64,000 bases of DNA from JAAXHB01 sp965221635 (GTDB lineage: Bacteria; Actinomycetota; Acidimicrobiia; Acidimicrobiales; Aldehydirespiratoraceae): positions 2,046,001 to 2,110,000 of the forward strand of contig OZ244902.1 in the NCBI GenBank assembly GCA_965221635.1, given 5' to 3'. The stretch's first letter is position 1. Each line of letters starts with the position of its first letter. Under the pieces are notes generated by a model that was given only the letters and a program-made list of their open reading frames with translations, was not told the DNA's origin and made no database searches. Shown here piece by piece: positions 54,269 through 62,196 of this stretch. A program made the position numbers and the translations under genes.

Positions 54269-54739
54269 CTAGTGTATTTCGAGGGAAGCCGTGCTGAGAA
54301 GCCGGGCGGAACGTTCGGCCATGTATCTGGGGGGATGCTGCCCGCTCACAGGCACGTCGGGTGTGTGGCACGGGGTGTAGGAGGTGTTGACCAAGACGTT
54401 GGTGGCCCAGGGGACACCAACAATGCGACCGTTGAGTTTGGTGGTTGCGATGGTGCGTGCTGAGAGGGTGAATGTCTGGTCTACGGCGTCGCTGTCGATG
54501 ATCTGGTAGCTGCACCATCCTCCGCCGTTGAGGCATCCGTCTTTGTCCTCGACGAAGCGAACCCAATGGTCGAAGTGGGGTTGTGGTGGGAGTGTGATGA
54601 CCGTAGGCGTGGTGGTGTCGGTGTCGTTGCTGCTGGTGGTGATGAGCGCGACAACGATCAAGCCCGTGGTGACCAGTGGCTACCAGGAGCCAGACGACGC
54701 GTTTTGTGGCCGGTTGAGGGTGTGGTGTTTGGTGATCAT
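54269..54739 (-). pseudogene. Remnant A-B cassette, internally deleted
   Basis: The first 60 or so codons of an A gene (ATG at 54739, frameshifted, then VITLPPQP) run straight into the last 90 or so codons of a B gene (PHFDHWVRFVEDKDG to NVLVNTSYTP). About 2.3 kb expected between them is missing. The join lies on CACCACAACC, a 10-bp word present in both parental sites. The final stop is also lost. A degenerate leader is present upstream (54740-54785), and a type-a PIN gene precedes it as for cassettes 2, 6 and 7. Confidence 0.88.
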
Positions 54740-54890
54740 TGCGGCTTAGGACGGTGCCGTGGGTGAACGTTACTACACCCCCAGAACTTGTAGGGGTTCT
54801 GTGTGCTACGCGCGTGAGAGTGGCTGACAGCCGCAGTAGCGTGGTTGTCGCCGAGGTGGTGTAGGCCCGGGCGGCCGTCGTCTGAATTGA

Positions 54891-55475
54891 CTATAGGCCT
54901 AATCCGGGGTCGTCGGAGAGTTCGGCGACACTGTGTTTGGGGGTAAGTGCCTGTCTGACGCTGGCTAAGAGGTCGATAGCATCGTGTTTCAATTCTTGTC
55001 GCACGCTGGTGCGTAGCCCTGTGCGTTTGTTGGAGTGGGCGCTTGCTGCTAGGCCTGCGGGGCCGCGCAAGTCCCGAACCTGCCAGATCCGGTCATTGCA
55101 CAGCAGTTCTGGGTCACCTGTCCACAACTCGGCGTCATAATGTATTGCGGTGGCGACTGCAACGCTGTCGGCTCTCGACATCCAGTACGCGGATTTGATT
55201 ATTCTCGCAGCAGCTAGAATCTCGGCATCAGGTTCGGCCACATCGACCGACTCGATCCATAAGTGCCGGAATTTGTCGCTGGCCTGAGAGCCAGCTCTGC
55301 GGTCGAGCACAGTGTCTACTTCCGCACAGTTCGCCGCGTTCATGACAGCGCGCGAGCCCTGACGTTGAGAAAGAAGCGCCCCGACCGTCGAGCGTGCGGG
55401 CTCTTCGCCATCTAGATACGCGATGACAGCCCAAGAATCCAAGACCACCCTTGGCTCAGGGGCACTGGCGGCCAT
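54891..55475 (-). CDS. PIN-domain ribonuclease, type a
   Basis: 194 residues, D13, E52, D103-equivalent (SRADSV) and LWTGDPELL conserved; tail SDDPGLGL. Its middle segment (AVMNAANCAEVDTVLDRRAG) is unlike other copies. It is 11 bp downstream of its antitoxin-like partner and upstream of the remnant cassette; no type-b gene is present here. Confidence 0.85.
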   Translation of the reverse strand: MAASAPEPRVVLDSWAVIAYLDGEEPARSTVGALLSQRQGSRAVMNAANCAEVDTVLDRRAGSQASDKFRHLWIESVDVAEPDAEILAAARIIKSAYWMSRADSVAVATAIHYDAELWTGDPELLCNDRIWQVRDLRGPAGLAASAHSNKRTGLRTSVRQELKHDAIDLLASVRQALTPKHSVAELSDDPGLGL

Positions 55476-55486
55476 TACCCGAACCC

Positions 55487-55774
55487 TCAGGACTCCGCAT
55501 CGTCTTCGAGCGCGACCTCATCCTCGCGGTCTTCGCGTTCCTGGTCTTCGCGGCGCATTCGCTTTAGCTCTCCCAACAGGTCAAGCCCCGCAAAGGCGCC
55601 ACCTGCCTCCAACATCCACTGACGGGCCTCCTCGGCATTCGCGAACCCGGCTCGCTCAAGGCGAGCTTGACGATCAGCGTCACTAGCGTTGGCCTCCAGC
55701 AGCCATCGCACGGCCACTTCGGCGTTAGCGAAACCTGCCTGTTGAAGTCGTTCAAGACGTTCAGCGTAATCCAT
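55487..55774 (-). CDS. Two-repeat EARQWL-type acidic protein (putative antitoxin)
   Basis: 95 residues: two repeats, LQQAGFANAEVAVRWLLEA and LERAGFANAEEARQWMLEAG, followed by a highly charged tail (REDQEREDREDE). AGGAGG 7 nt before the ATG. First gene of an operon with one PIN gene. Confidence 0.68.
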   Translation of the reverse strand: MDYAERLERLQQAGFANAEVAVRWLLEANASDADRQARLERAGFANAEEARQWMLEAGGAFAGLDLLGELKRMRREDQEREDREDEVALEDDAES

Positions 55775-55816
55775 CAGAGTCCTCCTGTGCAGGGCCATGG
55801 CAACGGTACCGCCGCC

Positions 55817-55825
55817 ATTATAGCA
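55817..55825 (-). promoter_or_regulatory. Extended -10 promoter of the antitoxin-PIN operon
   Basis: Reads TGCTATAAT on the minus strand, a perfect TATAAT with the extended TGn, about 43 bp before the ATG at 55774. No good -35 is visible. The equivalent operons at 25350 and 60264 have TGCTACCAT-like and TGCTACCGT-like words upstream. Confidence 0.55.
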
Positions 55826-55952
55826 ATCACATCGGAAAATCCCCAAATGGCACCGTTTTGAACACTGGTGCAGCCCGGTTGGCGGACGATACTCCAGCGC
55901 TGAAGGAGTGCCACCAGCGGGAATGCTGGTATTGACCCCGACCGCGGCCGCG

Positions 55953-56041
55953 TCAGGGCTGACAAGAAGGCCCCGCCACGTCCGGTTTCGCTCTGTGGCT
56001 ACCGGTTGTGTCGTGATCGCCCCGGTTCTGTGAGGTGTGGG
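55953..56041 (+). repeat. Scar of the tadV 3' end downstream of B6
   Basis: Degenerate match to 18151-18252, best at GGTTGTGTCGTGATCGC and the final GTGTGGGTTAG. More decayed than the copies at 25531 and 60444. Confidence 0.65.
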
Positions 56042-57691
56042 TTAGGGGGTGTAGGAGGTGTTTACCAAGACGTTGGTGGTGGTCCAGGGGCCGCCGATGA
56101 TGCGGTTGTTGAGTTTGGTGGTTGCGATGGTGCGTGCTGACACTGTGAGGGTTTGGTCTACGGAGTCGCTGTCGACGATTTGGTAGCTGCACCATCCTCC
56201 ACCGGTGAGACAGCTGTCTTTGTTCTCCACGAAGCGAACCCAATCGTTGAAGTGGGGTTGTGGTGTGAATGCCCATTGCCATCGCGTGACGTGATGACCG
56301 CCGCATTCGATGATGCGTGGCCGCTCTGGGATGCGGTCACCGGTTCGGGTGTCGATCAGGTACATGGTGGACGCGCGGGTGGCGTCGATCACCTGGGTGA
56401 GCCCAACAGAATCCTTCGCAGCGCCTGCTACTGATCCTGCCATGACATGAACGTGACCGGCATGCACCGCTAGCGCGGCTGCGCAACTGAGCCCACAGGT
56501 GATGGTGACGGGTTCGCTCGGGGCGTGCCGCTCCGCGCTCACAGTGACTTGCACCGCGCGGGGATTGGTACCGAAGTGGGCGTCGAGCGCTGGCTGGTCG
56601 AAACTGATTTGCGCTGTCGGGCCATCAATGGTGACGCCGGTGGTGTTGTCGAGGTCTGGGTGGTTTGGCACGTACTGGTAGGTGAGGGTCCACGTGTCCG
56701 TGGGAGTGTCGGCCCAGTCGACGGTTGCTGCGTCGCCGTGTCCTTGGAACCCGTCAGCGCCACAACGCACATCGGGCGGCGCTGCGGGGTCGCACACGAA
56801 GTAGTGCCACAGGTGCAAATCACGGTCGGTTTCGGCGTGAACCTGATACGCCGCTCCGTTGGGCCACTGGCACTGCGCGGGTTTGCAATGCGCGTGCCAC
56901 AACACCCCAGTGTCACTGTCCGCGTCGGGGTGGTCGTGCTGGTAACAGGGCTGCTGGTCGGGGGGTGCGGTTTCGTTTACCCACAGGCCGCAGTGATCGG
57001 CGTCAAAGAACGTCACCCGTTCTGATTGTGGGCCCACGCCGTCGCGGTCACACCAGGTCCTGCGCAAAATTACGCAATCCCCGGACGGTTCGTCTTCCCA
57101 TGGTGAGCACTTGTGATCCGCAGGCCGGTTCACATGAGAAGCTGGTGCGCCCAGGTTGGCCCAGTGAATCCAACAATCAAAATGCCCCCGAACCGTGAGC
57201 ACACGCTCCGGCGCCACCGGCGGCGGATCGTTCACACAATTGTTGTAGTCATACAAACCCTCACCAACCCGATTCGCCGGGCCCACCAAATGCGTCCACC
57301 CACCAGTCTTGGCGTGCACCCCGAAACAATCCCCATACTCACCCGCGGGGCACTGATCGGCGTCACCACCCAAGTCAGCCAAACAATGCCCCAACCCCGA
57401 ACGAGCACCCCCAGGAATCTCACAATCCAACAACCAAACATGACCCTGCGTACGCAACTCAGGCCCAGTGTTGCATCCGGCCGGCCGGTCGCAGCGCCAC
57501 ATGTCGTAATGCAACCCACCGGGCCAATCCAGCGTCTCACGATAAGTACCCGGGTACCACTGATGATCACCACTAGGCGCGCGACCGTGATCTGCGTCAA
57601 CAGGACCCGGCCACGCAGCCGTCAACGCCATCAGCGCCAGAGCGAACCACAGTTCGAACCTTCGCCACCGGCGAGGTTGGGTGTTGGTCAC
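56042..57691 (-). CDS. Cassette protein B6: secreted cysteine-rich protein
   Basis: 549 residues, class I by GGLHYD and LLDCEIPGG, with island CDRPAGCNTGPELRTQG. It is the most diverged B: CKPAQCQW instead of CTPAECEW, TGVTIDGPTAQISFDQPAL, YNNCVND and many silent changes, so it has escaped recent homogenisation in part. The ATG overlaps the A6 stop by 4 nt. Confidence 0.85.
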   Translation of the reverse strand: MTNTQPRRWRRFELWFALALMALTAAWPGPVDADHGRAPSGDHQWYPGTYRETLDWPGGLHYDMWRCDRPAGCNTGPELRTQGHVWLLDCEIPGGARSGLGHCLADLGGDADQCPAGEYGDCFGVHAKTGGWTHLVGPANRVGEGLYDYNNCVNDPPPVAPERVLTVRGHFDCWIHWANLGAPASHVNRPADHKCSPWEDEPSGDCVILRRTWCDRDGVGPQSERVTFFDADHCGLWVNETAPPDQQPCYQHDHPDADSDTGVLWHAHCKPAQCQWPNGAAYQVHAETDRDLHLWHYFVCDPAAPPDVRCGADGFQGHGDAATVDWADTPTDTWTLTYQYVPNHPDLDNTTGVTIDGPTAQISFDQPALDAHFGTNPRAVQVTVSAERHAPSEPVTITCGLSCAAALAVHAGHVHVMAGSVAGAAKDSVGLTQVIDATRASTMYLIDTRTGDRIPERPRIIECGGHHVTRWQWAFTPQPHFNDWVRFVENKDSCLTGGGWCSYQIVDSDSVDQTLTVSARTIATTKLNNRIIGGPWTTTNVLVNTSYTP

Positions 57692-58755
57692 GGCGCGTCA
57701 GGGTCGTAACCGCAAGGCACCACCCAACGATGGTTGCGCCATTCCATACGGAACCGTCCATCGGGTTCACGAATCGCCCAGGACCCGTACTCCCAGGAAT
57801 CGCTGAGAGTCTGAGCTTCCCAGCATTCGTAGATGCGGTACCAGTCCCACCCCCAGAGGTCCCGGTCGGGGCGGGGCACGATGTCCACGATTACACCTCG
57901 AAGGCCGGTAGAGCCGTAGAAAGTGTTGCCCACTTCGAGTTCGATCGGATGGGTCATGGCGCTGGGTCGCACGTTGTCGGGGTCGCTGTTGCGGTAGGTG
58001 TAATGATCCGGATCGGGTGGCAATGGCCGTGCGCGGGGCTCTCCCACCGGTTCTGGGATCACGGCGCGGCAGTACCAGGTGGAGTAGTCCTCTCGCTGGT
58101 AGGACTCCAACGTGCGCCCGCCGGAACATGTGTCCTCGGGCTCTGGCGGTAACGGCTTCAGCAATGGCTCAGGCTCCGGTAGGGGGACGGTGGTTGTTGT
58201 TGGTGGTTCCGGTGAAGGTGCAGGTTCCGTTGTGGATGGTGGTGGCTCAGGCGTCGGCTCGGTTGTGGTTGGTGACGGCTCGGGCACCGGATCGGGTGCG
58301 GAGGCGTCTGTCGCTGCGGGTTCGGTTGGGGGTTCGTGGTCGTGTGTGGTGTCGTCGTGGAGCAGGGCTCGTTCAGCTGCTCGCTCCCGGGCTTGTTCGA
58401 TAGCGGCCCGGGTAGCCAAGGCTTGTTCAACGAGATCAGAGGCGCTCGGGTCTTCCTGATCGTCGGGAGCTGTGACGGTCGTGGTGGTCACGGTCACTGC
58501 GGTGCTGGTGGTGGGAGCCGCGGAAGTGGTCGGCGCAGCCTGGGGTGGTTGGGTGGTAGCGGTGGGCTGAACACTGGTGCGGAGGCTGCTCGCAGGTTGT
58601 GGTGGGAGTGTGATGACCGTGGCTGGTGTGGTGGTGGTGTCGTTGCTGTTGGTGGCGATGAGCGCGACAACGATCAGGGCCGTGACGACCAGCGCTACCA
58701 GGAGCCAGATGACGCGTTTGGTGGCCGGTTGGAGGGTGCGGTGTTTGGTGATCAT
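57688..58755 (-). CDS. Cassette protein A6: membrane-anchored Pro-rich protein
   Basis: 355 residues, class I: NVRPSAMTHP and NTFYGSTGLR. The C-terminal domain has RMEWRNHRWVVPCGY and YECWEAQT. The membrane segment (VIWLLVALVVTALIVVALI) and Thr-rich stretch (TSTAVTVTTTTVTA) are shared with A7 rather than A1-A4, another sign of segment exchange. The leader with both GAACGGT words lies at 58756-58800. Confidence 0.85.
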   Translation of the reverse strand: MITKHRTLQPATKRVIWLLVALVVTALIVVALIATNSNDTTTTPATVITLPPQPASSLRTSVQPTATTQPPQAAPTTSAAPTTSTAVTVTTTTVTAPDDQEDPSASDLVEQALATRAAIEQARERAAERALLHDDTTHDHEPPTEPAATDASAPDPVPEPSPTTTEPTPEPPPSTTEPAPSPEPPTTTTVPLPEPEPLLKPLPPEPEDTCSGGRTLESYQREDYSTWYCRAVIPEPVGEPRARPLPPDPDHYTYRNSDPDNVRPSAMTHPIELEVGNTFYGSTGLRGVIVDIVPRPDRDLWGWDWYRIYECWEAQTLSDSWEYGSWAIREPDGRFRMEWRNHRWVVPCGYDPDAP

Positions 58756-58906
58756 GGCGACTCCGAACGGTGCCGTGCGCGAACGGTACTACACCCGCCA
58801 GATGGTGTAGGGGTGCTGTGCCTTATGCGCGTGAGCGTGGATGACAGCCGAAACTGTGTGGTTTCGCCGAGGCGGTGTTGGCCCGGGCGGCCGCCGTGTG
58901 GATTGT

Positions 58907-59491
58907 CTACAGGCCTAGACCTGGGTCTTGGGTGAGTTCGGCGACGCTGTGTTTGGGGGTGAGTGCTTTGTTGACCTTGTCTGAAAGGTCGATCGCATCG
59001 CGGGTCAGTTCTTTTCGGACGCTGGTGCGTAGCCCTGTGCGTTTCTTTGTGTCGGCGCTTGCGGCTAAGCCTGCGGGGCCGCGTAAGTCCCGAACCTTCC
59101 AGATCCGTTCATTGCACAACAACTCTGGATCGCCTGTCCACAACTCGGCGTCGTAGCGAATTGCGGTGACGACTGCAAAACTGTCGGCTCTCGACATCCA
59201 GTAGGCGTATTTGATTATGCTCGAGGCCTTCCAACTTTCAGCATCAACCTCGGCGACATCGACTGAATCGATCAACGCGGCTTGCAACTTGTCGTGCTCC
59301 TGCAATCCAACTCTGCGCATCAACTCAGTCTCCACCTCCTCGAGGTTTGCCTTGCTCATGATCGGCCGAGGATCTCTGCTTTGAGCGAGCAGCGCCCCGA
59401 CCATTGAGTGTGCCGGCTCTTTGCCGTCGAGATACTCAATGACGGCCCAGGAATCCAAGACCACCCGTGGCTCACGGTCACTGAAGGTCAT
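58907..59491 (-). CDS. PIN-domain ribonuclease, type a
   Basis: 194 residues with D13, E52 (ANLEEVE region), SRADSF and LWTGDPELL. The ends match the copy at 23995 almost exactly; the middle (MSKANLEEVETELMRRVGLQ) is its own. Tail TQDPGLGL. It follows the type-b gene by 10 bp, as in the operon at 23995-25350. Confidence 0.85.
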   Translation of the reverse strand: MTFSDREPRVVLDSWAVIEYLDGKEPAHSMVGALLAQSRDPRPIMSKANLEEVETELMRRVGLQEHDKLQAALIDSVDVAEVDAESWKASSIIKYAYWMSRADSFAVVTAIRYDAELWTGDPELLCNERIWKVRDLRGPAGLAASADTKKRTGLRTSVRKELTRDAIDLSDKVNKALTPKHSVAELTQDPGLGL

Positions 59492-59501
59492 TACTCAACC
59501 T

Positions 59502-60038
59502 TCAGGATAATGCTCGCCTGATCATGGCCAACAAGTCAATACCATCCCGTTCGAGTTCTTGCTTTACACTACTGCGCAGCCCTACCGGCCCGGTCGGTGC
59601 GGTGTTGGCTGTCACACTAGCGGGATCGCGCAAGTCCCTAGCCTTCCAGATCCGGTCGTTGCAAAGCAATCTTGGGTCACCGGTCCACAACTCCGCGTCA
59701 TAACGCAGCGCGGTGACAACCCCCGTGCTTTCAGCCATCGACAGCCAATACGCATATTTTATTATTGGCATCGCGTCTCCAATCTTGGACTCAAAGCCGA
59801 CTAGTTGAACAAACTCGCTCATCGATTCCTGGAACTTCAAGCCAAGTCGCAACCCGCCCACAGACGCCAGCGTCGTAAAGATCTCCCCGTGATTCATTCC
59901 ATTCATCACCGGAAGAGGCGCTGAGCGCGCCGCGACCAGAGCCGCTACCATAGAATGAGCCGGTTCCTCGCCTTGGAAGTACGCCACCATCGCCCAGGCG
60001 TCCAACACCACACTTGGTCGCTCGTCACCGGTGCTCAT
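59502..60038 (-). CDS. PIN-domain protein, type b
   Basis: 178 residues, VVLDAWAMVAYF, GMNHGEIF and LWTGDPRLL; the third metal position again is Glu (MAESTG). The last 60 residues are identical to the type-b copy at 24590. It overlaps the antitoxin-like gene by 14 bp. Confidence 0.8.
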   Translation of the reverse strand: MSTGDERPSVVLDAWAMVAYFQGEEPAHSMVAALVAARSAPLPVMNGMNHGEIFTTLASVGGLRLGLKFQESMSEFVQLVGFESKIGDAMPIIKYAYWLSMAESTGVVTALRYDAELWTGDPRLLCNDRIWKARDLRDPASVTANTAPTGPVGLRSSVKQELERDGIDLLAMIRRALS

Positions 60039-60264
60039 GTTCAGAATCCTTCTCGCGTTCGGCGTTGCCGCCCCCGTCTACCGTGCCCGACGACCCTAGA
60101 CGGCGTTCATCGTACTCCATGTCCTCGCGGCGCTGACGTTCCAACTCGCCCAACACATCACTGCCCGCAAGAGAACCACCAGCCTCCAGCAACCATTGCC
60201 GGGCCTCCTCGACGCTCGCGAATCCTGCCTGTTGTAGTCCTTCAAGACGTTCAGCGTCACCCAT
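60025..60264 (-). CDS. Small acidic EARQWL-motif protein (putative antitoxin)
   Basis: 79 residues with one motif copy (LQQAGFASVEEARQWLLEAG) and a C-terminal extension (NAEREKDSEHEHR) lacking in the 60-residue copy at 25168 because the stop codon differs. First gene of the operon with type-b and type-a PIN genes. Confidence 0.65.
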   Translation of the reverse strand: MGDAERLEGLQQAGFASVEEARQWLLEAGGSLAGSDVLGELERQRREDMEYDERRLGSSGTVDGGGNAEREKDSEHEHR

Positions 60265-60443
60265 TGGCCGTCCTCCCTTGTCGGGGCACTTCGGCGGTGT
60301 CGCAGCCACCGTAGTGCTGTCGTTGATTTCTTGCACGGTAGCACAATCCGCGAACGGGTACCGGGTGCCCTCGGCAGGTCAGCTTGTCTTCGTTGGTGAA
60401 GGCCACGAGCGGGGCTCCCGGTATGGGTTCCGGCCCGTAGCCG

Positions 60444-60543
60444 TGTCAGGGCTGAGCACAGGGGGCCGACATGTTCCTTTCGGGCCGTGGCTGGCCGGTT
60501 GTGTCGTGATCGCACCGGTCCTGCACACTGCTCCTGGTGTGGG
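60444..60543 (+). repeat. Scar of the tadV 3' end downstream of B7
   Basis: Encodes, in one frame, the last 24 residues of the prepilin peptidase unchanged (VPFGPWLAGC through TAPGVG) up to the same stop. Upstream similarity decays before 60473. The flanking 60265-60443 also resembles 25351-25530. Confidence 0.9.
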
Positions 60544-62196
60544 TTAGGGGGTGTAGGAGGTGTTTACGAGGATGTTGGTGGTGTTCCAGGGGCCGGCAAC
60601 GGTGCGGTTGTTGAGTTTGGTGGTTGCGATGGTGCGTGCTGAGATGGTGAGGGTTTGGTCTACGGCGTCGCTGTCTACGATTTGGTAGCTACACCATCCT
60701 CCACCGGTGAGACAGCTGTCTTTGTTCTCTACGAAGCGAACCCACTGGTTGAAGTGGGGTTGTGGTGTGAATGCCCATTGCCAACGCGTGACGTGATGAC
60801 CGGCGCATTCGATGATGCGTGGCCGTTCTGGGATGCGGTCACCGGTTCGGGTGTCGATCAGGTACATGGTGGACGCGCGGGTGGCGTCGATCACCTGCGT
60901 GAGCCCAACAGAATCCTTCGCAGCGCCTGCCACTGATCCTGCCATGACGTGAACATGGTCGGCGTGCACCGCTAGCGCGGCGGCGCAACTGAGGCCACAG
61001 GTGATGGTGACGGGTTCGCTCGGGGCGTGCCGCTCCGCGCTCACGGTGATCTGCACCGCGCGGGGATTGGTACCGAAGTGGGCGTCTAGGGCGGGCTGGT
61101 CGAAACTGATTTGCGCTGTCGGGCCGGTGATTATGGTTCCGGTGGTGTTGTCGAGGTCTGGGTGGTTTGGCACGTACTGGTAGGTGAGGGTCCACGTGTC
61201 GGTAGCAGTATCGGCCCAGTCCACGGTTGCTGCGTCTCCGTGTCCTTGGAACCCGTCAGCACCACAACGCACATCGGGCGGAACTGCGGGGTCACACACA
61301 AAATAGTGCCACAGGTGCAAATCACGATCGGTGCCAGCGTGAACCTGATACGCCACGCCATTGGGCCACTCACACTCAGCCGGTCTGCAATGAGCGTGCC
61401 ACAACTGCCCAGTGTCACTGTCCGCGTCCAGATGATCATGCTGGTAACACGGCTGCTGTTCGGGGGGTGCGGTTTCGTTGACCCAAAGGCCGCAATGATC
61501 GGCGTCAAAGAACGTCACCCTCTCTGATTGGGGGCCCACGCCGTCGCGGTCACACCACGTCCTGCGCAAAATGACGCAATCCCCGCTGGGTTCGTCTGCC
61601 CACGGGGAGCACTTGTGATCCGCAGGCCGGTTCACATGAGAAGCTGGTGCGCCCAGGTTGGCCCAGTGAATCCAACAATCAAAATGCCCCCACACCGTGA
61701 TCACACGCTCAGGCGCCACCGGCGGTGGATCATCCACACAATTGTGATAGTCATACAAACCCTCACCCACCTGGTTCGGTGGGCCCACCAGGTGAGTCCA
61801 CCCGCCGGTTTTGGCGTGTACCCCGAAACAATCCCCGTACTCACCCGCGGGGCACTGATCGGCGTCACCACCCAAATCAGCCAAACAATGCCCCAACCCT
61901 GTCCGATCGCCACCCGGAATGTCGCACCACAGCAACCAAACACGACCCTTCTCATGTGTTTCATGGCCTTGGAGGCAACCGCTGGGCTGGTCGCAGCGCC
62001 ACATGTCATAGTGCTTCCCGCCGGGCCAATCCAACACCTCACGATAGGCACCTGGGTACCACTGATGATCACCACTGGGAGCAGGCCCGTGATCCGCCTC
62101 CACTGGCCCGGGCCACAGAGATGTCAGGGCCATCAGCGCCACACCTAACCTCAGGCCGAACCTGCGCCGCTGCTCAGGTGCCGGGGAGTGAGTCAT
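60544..62196 (-). CDS. Cassette protein B7: secreted cysteine-rich protein
   Basis: 550 residues, class II: GGKHYD, island CDQPSGCLQGHETHEKG, LLWCDIPGG and CRPAECEW. Here the otherwise constant GGARSGLG reads GGDRTGLG. Its stop overlaps the tadV scar exactly as B1 overlaps tadV. The ATG overlaps the A7 stop by 1 nt. Confidence 0.85.
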   Translation of the reverse strand: MTHSPAPEQRRRFGLRLGVALMALTSLWPGPVEADHGPAPSGDHQWYPGAYREVLDWPGGKHYDMWRCDQPSGCLQGHETHEKGRVWLLWCDIPGGDRTGLGHCLADLGGDADQCPAGEYGDCFGVHAKTGGWTHLVGPPNQVGEGLYDYHNCVDDPPPVAPERVITVWGHFDCWIHWANLGAPASHVNRPADHKCSPWADEPSGDCVILRRTWCDRDGVGPQSERVTFFDADHCGLWVNETAPPEQQPCYQHDHLDADSDTGQLWHAHCRPAECEWPNGVAYQVHAGTDRDLHLWHYFVCDPAVPPDVRCGADGFQGHGDAATVDWADTATDTWTLTYQYVPNHPDLDNTTGTIITGPTAQISFDQPALDAHFGTNPRAVQITVSAERHAPSEPVTITCGLSCAAALAVHADHVHVMAGSVAGAAKDSVGLTQVIDATRASTMYLIDTRTGDRIPERPRIIECAGHHVTRWQWAFTPQPHFNQWVRFVENKDSCLTGGGWCSYQIVDSDAVDQTLTISARTIATTKLNNRTVAGPWNTTNILVNTSYTP

